From Adiantum capillus-veneris (taxonomy: Eukaryota; Streptophyta; Polypodiopsida; Polypodiales; Pteridaceae): a stretch of 64,000 nt of DNA. The DNA lies in assembly GCA_014529385.2 (NCBI GenBank), contig CM043945.1, positions 139,792,241 through 139,856,240 of the forward strand. The letters are read 5' to 3'. The notes beneath the pieces are model-generated. The model was not told the origin of the DNA. It ran no database searches and worked only from the letters and a program-made list of their open reading frames with translations. This document shows, one piece after another, positions 47,801 through 56,358 of the stretch. Every line of letters begins with the position of its first letter. Position 1 is the stretch's first letter. A program made the translations under genes and the position numbers.

Positions 47801-49485
47801 TGGATGCGCATAGTAACAATGAGGCTGAATATGCTACATTGGAAGCTGGATTACACATTTGTTTGAAGCATGGGGTTCGAAGGTTGAGCATAAAAGGTGA
47901 TGCCTTGTTAGTGGTGAAGCAAGTGCTGGGTGTGTGGAAGAGTAAGAACACCTCATTGAAGGAAATGTGCTTCAGAATTAAAGGCCTGTTAAAAAAGTTT
48001 GAAGCATGGAGCATCAGACACATTGAACGTGCTCTAAATGGAGAGGCACATGAAGCAGCTCAAGGCATGATTGGGGAGCTATTCGTGTTGAGGACCACTT
48101 TACCTCTTTATCATGGCCGGGAAACTTTGGCTCAAGAAGAGGAATTTTTGCTAACAGGAATCATTCCAAAGGAGATTCAGAAGTCTAAGAAGTATGGCTT
48201 TGTGCGTAGAGCATACAGGTACAAATTGATTGGTGATGTCTTATACATGAAAGGGGCTGATCTCGTGTTGAGACGTGTACCTTGGCAGGAGGAGCTTTAC
48301 AGAGTGTTGGAAGAGAATCATGAAGGCGCATGTGGTGGCCATTTTGCTCTAAAGATCACCTTGCATAAGATCTTGCAAGAAGGGTATGTATGGCCTAGTC
48401 TGCACAAGGATGTTCACCATTGGTGTAGGTCTTGCAATAGGTGTCAAGCATTTGGGAAGAGAGTGTTGAAGACAGAGCTACGAAAAACCATTATGGCATT
48501 TGATGTGTTTGAAAAGTGGGGGATTGATGCAATAGGCCCGTTACCTATCACAAGCAAGGGCAAAAGCTATATTTTGACGGCAGTGGACTATCTTTCTAGA
48601 TGGACAGAGGCTATAGCAGTAAAACAGATCACTGCAAAGGATGTGGCAAAATTTGTGTATGATGAAATATGTTGCAAGTTTGGGGTGCCATTAGAGCTAC
48701 TTTCAGATAAGGGGCCAGGATTTAGAGCTAAACTGCTAGACTTCTTATGCACAAAGATGAAGATTAAGCACCAGCATACCACTCCTTATTACCCGCAGTG
48801 TAATGGCTTAAATGAAAGATTCAATGGTGAGTTGGTACAAATTCTTTCTAAAGTGACAGAGCACCAAGGAAAGAATTGGGATTTGGAATTGCCTAGTGCA
48901 TTATGGGCTTACCGTACTTCGGTGAAGACAGGTACAGGGTTTACTCCATTTCATTTGGTGTATGGAAAGGAAGCACTATTGCCTGTGGAGGTAGAGTTGC
49001 CTGCGGTCAAGATGTTAGAGAAGTTGCTTGGGCCGCCTAGTGATGCATTCAAAAAGAGGCTCTTGCAGTTACAAGAGGTCCAGTTGGATAGGATGAGCGC
49101 ATTGGAGCATTATGGGCAGATGCAGGATACGGCTTTGGCAAAGATAAATGAAAAGGTCAAAAGTAAGGGTATCAAGAAGCATGACTTGGTTTTGCGCTAC
49201 AACAGCAAACTGGACAACACCTTCCAAAAGAAGTTTCAAATTAAGTGGGAAGGCCCTTTCAAGGTAGTGGAGTGTTTCCCGAATGGTACATATCAGTTGG
49301 CTAACCTGGATGGGATTTTACATACGTCAAGGGTACATGGATTGCGTCTTAAGTTGTATCATGCTAGGTTGATGATGGTGGAGCAAGATGAGTTTTCTGA
49401 AGAGCGAGTGATGTCTGTGAGGGATGAGGAGACCTGTGATGCGGCGAGTCTCATATCTCTCTTTGCTGCTGCTGATCATGAATGA
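44896..49485 (+). CDS. Gypsy E polyprotein: zinc knuckle, protease, RT, two RNase H domains, integrase
   Basis: The frame is open throughout. The knuckle CYNCGELGHISPQC (about 44,980) is CX2CX4HX4C. The protease has YVDGGAQICVI (about 45,610). RT carries VCDGFSGYFQLKIA and FMDDFCVYSSR (46,828), with YxDD spelled FMDD. The first RNase H begins FYVNPSVGDDAIGAMLL. The second, archaeal-type RNase H has FFDGSYRKSHDAASGG (47,702), NNEAEYATLEAGL and KGDALLVVKQ. Integrase has a GGHF...CRSCNRC zinc site, Asp in WGIDAIGP (48,517), Asp in LLSDKGPGF and Glu in GLNERFNGEL, the last two about 35 residues apart. No chromodomain is seen. No ATG opens it; translation would come from gag by readthrough of the TGA. 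Confidence 0.93.
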   Translation, partial: GRLANQPGGEERPRNGVGQSDGRFWRQTPTCYNCGELGHISPQCDKPPRMGGDMYPLPRQVLTRSNDYGIEIKGDEGTGGLTQEEKGKTKVLSVVTLEKASKLEDTLVMPIGKRTTEEKEGRSAPGPSKKKGKSHEGEDVKAKRKRRARRKFHVSNFPLGDGQLSYDLKEDLTSRKADVTFGQLIEIVPKLKRQWKRMVNPMEKEPERGSVKVLAMDELPDICPIVDVWHKRKNLGQGYVDGGAQICVITHSCVEKMGLTVAGVSGFRIRLANHQKVKCLGVVKSLEVEAYDAKAVVDFHVMPAGLGAYPIILGRPWLRAVGAVQDWRHGTISLYGKTCTKKLYNMDTRKRLEKRLEELYEDEGESSDEDSSTVTDEDSDNTTSSDEDADVAFLLMDKEIQEIGLVAFANEVEDESEGPYEVIEGLMQTKVELSKKQELMTQMISGDLSAMEKDIFLHMLASFPDLFITSYEEIRGFKGEEMHIELKEGAKPVRQRLRRMGQEQMEALREEVDKLLKAGFIVPVETTEWVSPVVVNPKKDGKWRICVDFKPLNAATKKNPYPLPFIDQILDSVVGYERYSVCDGFSGYFQLKIALKDRTKTNFITPWGCYCYTVLPFGLSNGPSFYQERANWVLEPFIGSCVKAFMDDFCVYSSRADHHEKLQMVLARYDECGGQLNPKKCHLAQPRVKLLGHMVSENGIEADPDKVKSIILLPSPMSTKQLETFIHKVKYMARFIPLSSQLLYPLQQVAKHDPLQWDGKCEEVFQEVKEVLGGLSAMQAPDWEKVFYVNPSVGDDAIGAMLLQKGKGSHYMRPVYCASRVKLVAERKLSEVELVMASVIFACRRFRHYLLPRPFVFLTSYAFLPQLINGTNMSNVVKKWVIELQEFEFSFLVEDSTRATLADLLTYKENPLIVKEEVVRKVVEEVPQISNAHVLFFDGSYRKSHDAASGGIALSDPKGKLVCKRGFKLDAHSNNEAEYATLEAGLHICLKHGVRRLSIKGDALLVVKQVLGVWKSKNTSLKEMCFRIKGLLKKFEAWSIRHIERALNGEAHEAAQGMIGELFVLRTTLPLYHGRETLAQEEEFLLTGIIPKEIQKSKKYGFVRRAYRYKLIGDVLYMKGADLVLRRVPWQEELYRVLEENHEGACGGHFALKITLHKILQEGYVWPSLHKDVHHWCRSCNRCQAFGKRVLKTELRKTIMAFDVFEKWGIDAIGPLPITSKGKSYILTAVDYLSRWTEAIAVKQITAKDVAKFVYDEICCKFGVPLELLSDKGPGFRAKLLDFLCTKMKIKHQHTTPYYPQCNGLNERFNGELVQILSKVTEHQGKNWDLELPSALWAYRTSVKTGTGFTPFHLVYGKEALLPVEVELPAVKMLEKLLGPPSDAFKKRLLQLQEVQLDRMSALEHYGQMQDTALAKINEKVKSKGIKKHDLVLRYNSKLDNTFQKKFQIKWEGPFKVVECFPNGTYQLANLDGILHTSRVHGLRLKLYHARLMMVEQDEFSEERVMSVRDEETCDAASLISLFAAADHE

Positions 49486-49513
49486 TCTAGCAGGCTAGGG
49501 GATGGGCAAATTA

Positions 49514-50653
49514 TGTCAGGAGTTTTTTGGAGCAAGGGATTGCACATATGTACATATACATGCATGGTGCATCAAATAAAGGATTGCCCATTTTCCTTAG
49601 CCAGGTGGTTATGTGGGGCCCACATGTGTACAGGTAGGACAGCATGTACATAGTGCATCGATTTTCATCGTTACTAGTACCATTGTGTTTTTCTACAATA
49701 AGGAGAAGTTGGTAGCGCGTAAAACTTCTCGAGGAAGCTATCCGCGGGCCGACGACGTGAGGTCAACAGGTGCGTCAGATGGCATCTAGTGGCGTCAGGA
49801 GGGCGAACGAGGTCAATATTTTCACGCGGATGAATACGGACACAAAGTGGTGTTTTCTTGTGAGAGTTATGCAGAAAGGTCATCATTAGGACCACTTTTT
49901 GGGGCCACTTCACGTGGTGACAAGATGCATTATTGGAAAAAAGTTGAGTGCCAGGTGTGCGAATGATGCAAAAAGGTGACAACTATGCACTGCGAGGTCA
50001 GTTTTTGGCCTGTTCGGGGTCCGTTTGAGGTCATCTAAAAGGCCAAGGGTGCCCAACTAAAAAATCTAAGTGTGGGGACTGAAAAAACAGAGAGAAGACC
50101 AGAAAAAACGTGGAGAAGAGAGGAGGAACAGCCGCAGGTGTTTTTTTGCCCATTTTGGAGCCTGTTTTGGCCGTAAACTGCTCATCCGAGGTCGGATTTG
50201 AGCACTTTGACATTGTAGACTGGGGTTTTGGGCCGTTCCGGACACGATGGCGCTGTCCATTTTGCCAAATTCCTCACTCTTTTTCTGCTATTTTTCTGTG
50301 TAAGTTTCTCCTATGAGCGAAGTTTCTGCTCTAGTTTGTGATTGTATCTGGCTTCTTTTACCCATATTGTGTGAGCTATTTGCCCCATTGGTGTTGGCCC
50401 AAGCTCAATTATATCTAAACATCAGAAATTCTCTTCTTTTGAGCTGATTTTTTTGGGTGTGTTTGTGTGTGTGTGTGTGTGTGTGGAGTGGGCAAGTGAA
50501 TAGTCTCTCTCCTCTCACTCCAGAGGTGTGTCCCTGTTTCGGCCAGGTGTGTTGTGTAAGCCGAGTGGTGCCCCATAGTGTGTGTGTGTATCTTCCCAAG
50601 AGTGTGTGTCGGGTCGTTATAGAGGCGCTGTGTGTGTTTTCATCCCGCTCACA
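49514..50653 (+). repeat. 3' LTR of gypsy E, 1,140 bp
   Basis: It is preceded by the purine-rich GGGGATGGGCAAATTA. It ends GCTCACA, the same end as the 5' LTR. Confidence 0.93.
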
Positions 50654-51337
50654 TCGTCTTGTACATTGCTGCATGAAATGGAGTCAATGACACTCCTAGG
50701 TTGTCGAGTACCTGATGATACCATGGGAAATAGTGGCACAACCTGCACACAAACACTTAGGATTAGACATTGCACATCCATGTTCTCAGCTGTATAAAGA
50801 GCAAGAATCTTGATGTTACACAAAGGTGAAGGATGCCACTTACTGCTATACTGTTCCACCTTCTTGTTGTCTTAATGTGGAAGAAATGTTGCAAAGCTTG
50901 AGAGGGAAGTAGATCCTCTCTAGAGAGCTTAATGGAGAAGGAGCAAGAAACCTATTGAGGAAAGAAAGAGGGATGATGTAGCAGAAGGATATGCTATAGA
51001 CTTCAGCTTTAGCTAGAGGTGTTTAGTGAAGCCCATGGAGTAATGGAGAACTTCAGTCTGAGGAGAATGTAGCCCTCAAGAATGCAATAAGCTTGAGGAG
51101 GGAAAGGAGGTTCAAACTTCTGCTGCAGAGCTTTTGGGAGGGAAAACTGAAAGGAAGGAAAGAGAAACAAGGTGAAGTGAAGAGAAGTGAGAGATGGTAC
51201 AGTAGAGAGAGAGGGAGGAAGTGATCAACACATTTTTGGAGGGACCCCTTTTAGGAGAGAGGGGGAGAAACTGGCAGCCAGTAGAGAGAGAAAGGATTGG
51301 TTTTTACTCAACTGTTTAGAGAAAAGTTCATTTTTTT

Positions 51338-51348
51338 GAATTTATAAG
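51338..51348 (-). promoter_or_regulatory. TATA-like box upstream of X1
   Basis: The minus strand reads CTTATAAATTC, followed by a long pyrimidine-rich stretch typical of plant 5' leaders and then the first splice donor about 490 bp downstream. Position and composition only. Confidence 0.35.
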
Positions 51349-51620
51349 AGATTTTCTCTTTCTATTTCATAAAAGAGTACAAGTTTGACCAGTTACTTTT
51401 AGGCCCTGCCATACCCACCATTTCAGTCCACATGGCATCCACCCATTTGCCCCTTCCATAATCTCCTTTTTAATCCCATGGCAAATAAAGAGGCCCCCTT
51501 AGACCCCATTCCCTTCCTAATGTTATGTTGTATTTTGAAATTACTTGGCATATGAGTTAGCTAGGCTTTGGTTATTGTCAGTTGGTCGATTTATGCTTGG
51601 TCTTGTCACATGTTATCACC

Positions 51621-53429
51621 ATGGATTTGGCATGTACATCATTGTCAAGGTTTATGATTTTCCATACAAAGTTTGATTGGTTCAAACTTTGAGCATTGGA
51701 AAACAGGTATACATATTGCATTGACTCAGTTGGGCCAAGTGTTGCCACCAGAGGGCATGGATGCTAGGCCGGAGTCTATGACTGATGATGAGTGGGAGGA
51801 CTTGGATGAGCTTGCACGTTCGATGATCATGTTACACCTTGGTGAGTCTATCTATCGCATTGGTTTGGATGCATGTACATCTAGAGAGTTATGACAAAGA
51901 TTGTGCAATGATTTTGGCACAAATGAGTCTAGAGAGATGCCTACAGTCAAAGGACGATCTCACAGACATAGAGATGTTGTGTGTTGGCATTGTGGTCATA
52001 CAGGACATGTACGTAGGCGTTGTTTTCGATGGATGAGACAATGCAGGAGACAACGCATGAGGGATGCTATCACTTTGGATGATGTGGGAGCAGATGTAGC
52101 GTATGTGGCTACGCATGATGGAGATGTCGCCTTTGCTTCCATGTTTACTCTTGACTTTCTTATGTCGGTTTTTGACAACTCATTACCTTCACATTGGATA
52201 CTAGATGTGAGTGCTAGATTTCATGTCACGCCAAGTCGTGAGTGGTTTAGCACATATGCTAGTGGTATGCTTGGACATGTGTGTCTAGCTGATGGTTCAG
52301 TGCATGACATAGTTGGTGCAGGAGATGTCCAACTATTCTTCCCTGGTGGTGCATCATATGTGTCGCGAGATGTACGCCATGTGCCAGGTTTGATGTAGAG
52401 ATTGATCTCCGTGAGTTAGTTAGAGACAGCGGATGCCAAGGAGTGTTGGACGAGCACAATTTTAGGTTGCATCGTAGACAGCTAGTCATAGCTAAAGGTG
52501 CTAGTGTTGGCACGATTCATGTGATGCGAGTACGTCATGTACGAGACGATAAAGTCTTCGTGAGTATGCAGCCATGCAGAGAGACGAGGCATGTCTCCTT
52601 TGTGGATAGGTTGCATGATGCTCCAGTTTGTGAGCATGTTGAGCTAGTTTTGCAGACAGTTGTGCAGCAGGGCATGTCATTCATGGATATGATGACGGAT
52701 ATGGATGGCTTGAGTGCTGAGGATTCAGTCGTGATTTAGTCATTCGTGGATATGCTTAGGCTAGAGGCTGATGCGTGTGAGTTAGAGCTAGGCATTGCTC
52801 TTATCACATAGGGTTCAAGACAGATAGATGCTCTTGGTGCGCATGTGACATGCGATGGACACAAGGATGGATTCCAAGAATCGGAGTTTGGGTGTCAGAG
52901 TGATTTCCATTAGTGGATTTCTGAGTTATATTTGACTGAGATGGTTAGATTGGCAGATATTGCTAGGATTGTATCAGCATTCGGGAGTCTCATGTATGAG
53001 ATAATCATCTTGAGACCCGAGATTGCATTTGCAGTAGGTGCATTTGCAGTGGGAGCAGTTAGTCGTGCAGTGACCGATGTTTGCAAGATTGTGTTACCTT
53101 GTCTACTACAGAGGCTGAATATGTTGCAGCTTTAGAAGCTTGCAAGGAAGCTATATGGCTCGGTCAGCTGGTGAGAGACTTGGGAATCAATGTTGAGATG
53201 TCTATGCTACATTGTGATATCCAAAGTGCTATACAATTGGCAAAGAATCCAATGTCATGCAAAGACAAAGCATGTGGATGTGAAGTATCACTTCATTCGT
53301 GAGGTGCTTGAGGACAAGCGATTGCAGCTTGCCAAGATTCACACCATTGAAAACCCTGCTGATCTTCTAACAAAGGGCTTACCTTCAGAGCGGTTTGCAC
53401 ATTGTCGGGCACTCATGGGAATTGGGTAG
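51621..53429 (+). pseudogene. Copia F remains: gag, knuckle, protease, RNase H (integrase and RT lost)
   Basis: ATG at 51,621. After a one-base insertion near 51,679 the gag reads SNFEHWKTGIHIALTQLGQV, then DDEWEDLDELARSMIMLHLG. The knuckle CWHCGHTGHVRRRC lies at about 51,980. The protease position reads HWILDVSARFHVTPSREW; the expected D-S-G is D-V-S, so the site is lost. Fragments of the next region follow (52,443-52,738). The end resumes in RNase H: TLSTTEAEYVAALEACKEAI (53,095) and KHVDVKYHFIREVLEDKRLQ, ending GLPSERFAHCRALMGIG. The integrase core and RT palm are absent, so F is a non-autonomous deletion form. Confidence 0.82.
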
Positions 53430-53515
53430 ATAATCATGGTCATTTTCTACCTATATTGTATATATATATACATTGTCACCCCAGCTTAAAGGCACACTGT
53501 CCTTTAAGTGGAGGT

Positions 53516-53717
53516 TGTTGGGGTGGTAAAGCCCAATGTGCCGCGCCTAAGTGTTGGGCGGTCAGAGATTACCAGGAACTAACATTGACCATTCATTCTA
53601 CATAAAAGAATAAGGACTCATAACCCTAACACTACTATGTTTGGAGTCCACCCAAACCTGTGTCTCCTCTCTTTTCTGTTGTTGCACACACACATACGCT
53701 CTCGCACGCGCGCTTCA
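53516..53717 (+). repeat. 3' LTR of copia F, 202 bp
   Basis: TGTTGGGGTGGTAAAGCCC ... CGCGCTTCA, preceded by CCTTTAAGTGGAGGT and followed by the duplication ATTAC. Confidence 0.92.
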
Positions 53718-54285
53718 ATTACCCTTGTCGAGATCCGACTTCCACCTCTCGTGCTCCTCCTTCACCGCCAAGCTTTGCTCCTTCTACGTTCCTTTCACCA
53801 AGCCAAGCTCCTCTCCTCGCCTTGCTCACATTACCCCCATACACTCCTTATCTTTCCCCTTTTAAAAAATCCCCTCCCCCTAAGGAGGCGTCGTCATTTC
53901 TAGGAGCATGACATTAACTTGATGATGTGGCAGTTGCGGATATCAAGCACACAAAAATCACTGGGAGTGGTACCGAATAGCTTCATCCCTGCAAGGTAAG
54001 CATTTTTTGTTTCATGGCGGCGCTCATCTGAGTTGCCTGCTAGCCAACGCGAGCTCTTCTCTCCCTTTCGCTTCTGCTTGCGCTGCTCTGATCGCCATGC
54101 TTCCCTCTTAGCCCTTTGGTTCACAACCTTTTTCAATTTAGGGAGGCCATTGGCTTAAAGTAAAAACCACTTGGGTGGCCTTATTAATTCATTGGCTTGG
54201 GTGGGCAGCTTCATAGTGGGCACCACATTTTGTATACATATCGGCCAAGCAGTGCCAAGCACAACATCTTCCTCGAGTAGCCCCC
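53718..54285. other. Continuation of the locus split by copia F; no firm gene
   Basis: Pyrimidine-rich at first. At about 53,905-53,997 an open plus-strand frame ends at a donor-like AAG/GTAAGC, so this could be a relic exon. Confidence 0.35.
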
Positions 54286-54289
54286 ATTG

Positions 54290-54530
54290 AGCTAGGCATA
54301 TCCCACGATCAATATGCTCCAGGAGACGACATTCGGACAAAAATCTCATCAAGAACTTTTTGTGCTTTCGTAATGGCAACACATTTGGTATGCATTTCTA
54401 ACAATATCATTGTGAATTTTGATGCCCGTAAAATGTCTTGAATAGTGCCACATGCCCGCAAGATGCAAGTATAAGTGATAGCATTCGCTAGAAGGCATCC
54501 CCTTCTCACTCGATGAAAATAGCCCAAAGC
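54290..54530 (-). pseudogene. PPR-family relic
   Basis: The minus strand gives NAITYTCILRACGTIQDILR and ITKAQKVLDEIFVRMSSPGA, one repeat plus part of the next, in the same subfamily as the 12.1-13.5 kb pseudogene. Stops follow on both sides. Confidence 0.7.
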
Positions 54531-55313
54531 TCCTTATCGCAACCGAGTTGGGCATTCCCTGCACCCAATGTGCCCCAAGAGGCACCGTTTTAAATTCTTC
54601 TTGCCACTACTATCTGTGGCCCACTAACTGAGGCTGCCAAATCTGCCAAAAGCCATCTGGTACCTCATCATTGGTCGTCGCTCGTCATTGACTTCCAACA
54701 TTAATATCTTTTAGCTCCTGACTCTGATAGGTAAGCTGTAAATTCTTATAGACTTCTCAAGCTGCATAAAACACATACAAACCCTGCAGAGGCTGTAAAA
54801 TTCCCAAATGGCACATCGATTGAGGCGACCGAGCTGGCACGGAACTGGCCCCGGGGGAAACTTAAACTGCTAATATCTTGGCAGCAAGAACTCCAATAGT
54901 TGATCTGAAAAGACCGATGCGCTTCACAAAGTGAGAACTTCAGGCCCATGCATTCACCTCATTTCTATCCCCTTAGCTGCAGTCGCCCAATCTAGTACGG
55001 ATCTGCAATTGACTCAAACTTCAAACTGCCATAACTTTTTCATCGTAGCTCCAATCGAAGAGCTGTAAAGACAGGTCGGTAGAGCACTTCAAGCACTATA
55101 GTTCTAGATCATAATCTCCCAGTTGTGATCACCTCAATCATACTCCTTTTTAGCATCATCAAGGCATCTATTGGCCCTTTAAATCCGCATCTGGCATACA
55201 TTAACCATAAAACTTGGCATGTTAACAAGCCCTGATCACTGCTCAATAAATGTGTAGGATTCAAACAAGCTTAGCTTGCATTTCTTTGCTCTTTTTCCCA
55301 TCTTGGAAGTGGA
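54531..55313. other. No gene recognised
   Basis: No coding pattern stands out. It leads into the spaced palindrome array. Confidence 0.4.
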
Positions 55314-56189
55314 GCTGCGTGACAGCGTATGATGTCTCTTCTCTTATACAAAGTCCAAACTCCACAGCTTTCATCAGAAGCATGTTCACTACATTGTATA
55401 AAAGCCAAGCATTCAATTTGGACAAGACTGGGCAAGGTTGTGACCACTTGGAGCCTAAAATAAAAAAATCTCAGCAAGAGACACATTCTATGGTCCCAAA
55501 CACATGACTCATCTCCAACTCAAAATCTGAGATGATCAAAGGATTTCCCATCACCTGAGGATGCTACAGATAAAGTCTGGGCCAAAAATCTCAGCAGGGA
55601 CATCATACGCGTATAATGTCTTCAGAGGTCCAAATGACTATTCTGGGGGTTTTCTCACTTCCAATGCCTTTATCCCATTAATCTTAGCCCACATTCCAAG
55701 TCTCATCAAGTTTTGATTCTGTATACCCATCTAAACCAAGGTTTCACAATCCCAAGCTCTACATTTGATTATTGGTTTCAAAAACATGAGAAGAAACCCA
55801 AATCAAATTCTAACATCACAAGAGTGTATACCATGCTAAGGCCCATCTACACTACAAGTTTGAGCCATTTTGAACAAAGTAGACATCATACGCGTATGAT
55901 GTCTCACTAGCTTAAAAAGAAACCTGGAAGCTGACCTAACCCCTTCTAGGCCATTACCAAATGATTATGAGAGCATCTACCAAGTTTCACCCCATTTGAA
56001 CCTCATTTGCTAAAAACTAAGTCAGAATCCAGCTTCAGAGATAGAAAGGAGTTCTAATGGTCACAGCCTATCCAAATGACATCCAAATTGAAATTCACGC
56101 ATATATCCATGATGTACATTATATGAGCTATGCACATGTAGGACATCACTCATTTTTGAGCACCTAGACATCATATGCATATGATGTCT
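55314..56189. repeat. Four palindromic sites at about 284-bp spacing
   Basis: Sites: 55,314 (only the right half CGTATGATGTCT kept), 55,598 (two mismatches), 55,881-55,904 (perfect 24-bp palindrome with half AGACATCATACG) and 56,166-56,189 (perfect, half AGACATCATATG). The start-to-start spacings are 284, 283 and 285 bp. Sequence between sites is hardly alike, apart from AAATCTCAGCA near 55,470 and 55,587. The array ends 170 bp before the start of gene J. Confidence 0.85.
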
Positions 56190-56358
56190 CACAGCATAAA
56201 GCTGCACCCAAAATGCATTTTTGACCACATGCATAGCATCCTTAGGCCCTAATTAGCTTGTGTTTCAAATTTGAAGTAATTTGGAGAGCTAAAAACTGAG
56301 AAAATGCCAGATTTTGTAAACAACACTAACTTTTGTACTTGGAGTGCCCACAGCATCA

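Larger units (their letters stand above)
41940..50653 (+). mobile_element. Gypsy E: nearly intact Ty3/gypsy element, 8.7 kb
   Basis: LTRs at 41,940-43,083 and 49,514-50,653 differ by about 19 substitutions plus GT-repeat length (about 1.7%, hand count). A TGGCGCC primer site follows the 5' LTR and a purine tract precedes the 3' LTR. One long pol frame is intact. Two RNase H domains in a row indicate the Tat lineage. It sits inside gene X1 in opposite orientation. The flanks GTGGT and TCGTC do not form a duplication. Confidence 0.93.
40839..50870 (-). pseudogene. Spliced gene of element G (X1), interrupted by gypsy E; unknown function
   Basis: The minus strand has a CT-rich leader, a donor GTAAGT near 50,845 and an acceptor near 50,743, then ATG at 50,724 (MVSSGTRQPRSVIDSISCSN). 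Gypsy E enters after VQD at 50,654; the frame resumes at 41,939 with PQWILGDDGVKTNDVGDNAA and continues to about 41,690. A further exon near 41,560-41,470 (LFEAIHTELGKLLYAGCQSS, with one TAG) is followed by an exon giving NGYGNLSLVHSPTLESLEW, then a short 50-bp intron (41,260-41,211). The last exon reads RTPTMWTCKGGSAINGFLA and KVVFRYHIAKQSLSMVFPYR, stopping at 40,839. No family is recognised. It converges on the plus-strand genes. Confidence 0.5.
35536..51564. mobile_element. Transposon G: gene-rich DNA transposon candidate carrying an H3-fold gene
   Basis: This names the foreign segment inside copia F after removing gypsy E (41,940-50,653), about 7.3 kb. It holds two plus-strand genes (transposase candidate, H3-fold protein) and two spliced minus-strand genes running towards them. 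The borders given are the inner edges of a 7-bp direct repeat GCTTTGG (35,529-35,535 and 51,565-51,571), the best candidate for a target duplication. No clear terminal inverted repeat was seen, so the ends are uncertain by about 100 bp. A second partial copy lies at 8,745-11,155. Confidence 0.5.
35315..53717 (+). mobile_element. Copia F: Ty1/copia element stretched to 18.4 kb by nested insertions
   Basis: The 5' LTR (35,315-35,516) and 3' LTR (53,516-53,717) are both 202 bp and alike. The flanks are the same five bases, ATTAC (35,310-35,314 and 53,718-53,722), as expected of one insertion. A primer site follows the 5' LTR. F's own coding remains lie only at 51,621-53,429. The intervening 16 kb is a DNA transposon (G) holding gypsy E. 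Without the inserts F would be about 2.4 kb, a deletion derivative lacking integrase and most of RT. Confidence 0.88.
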
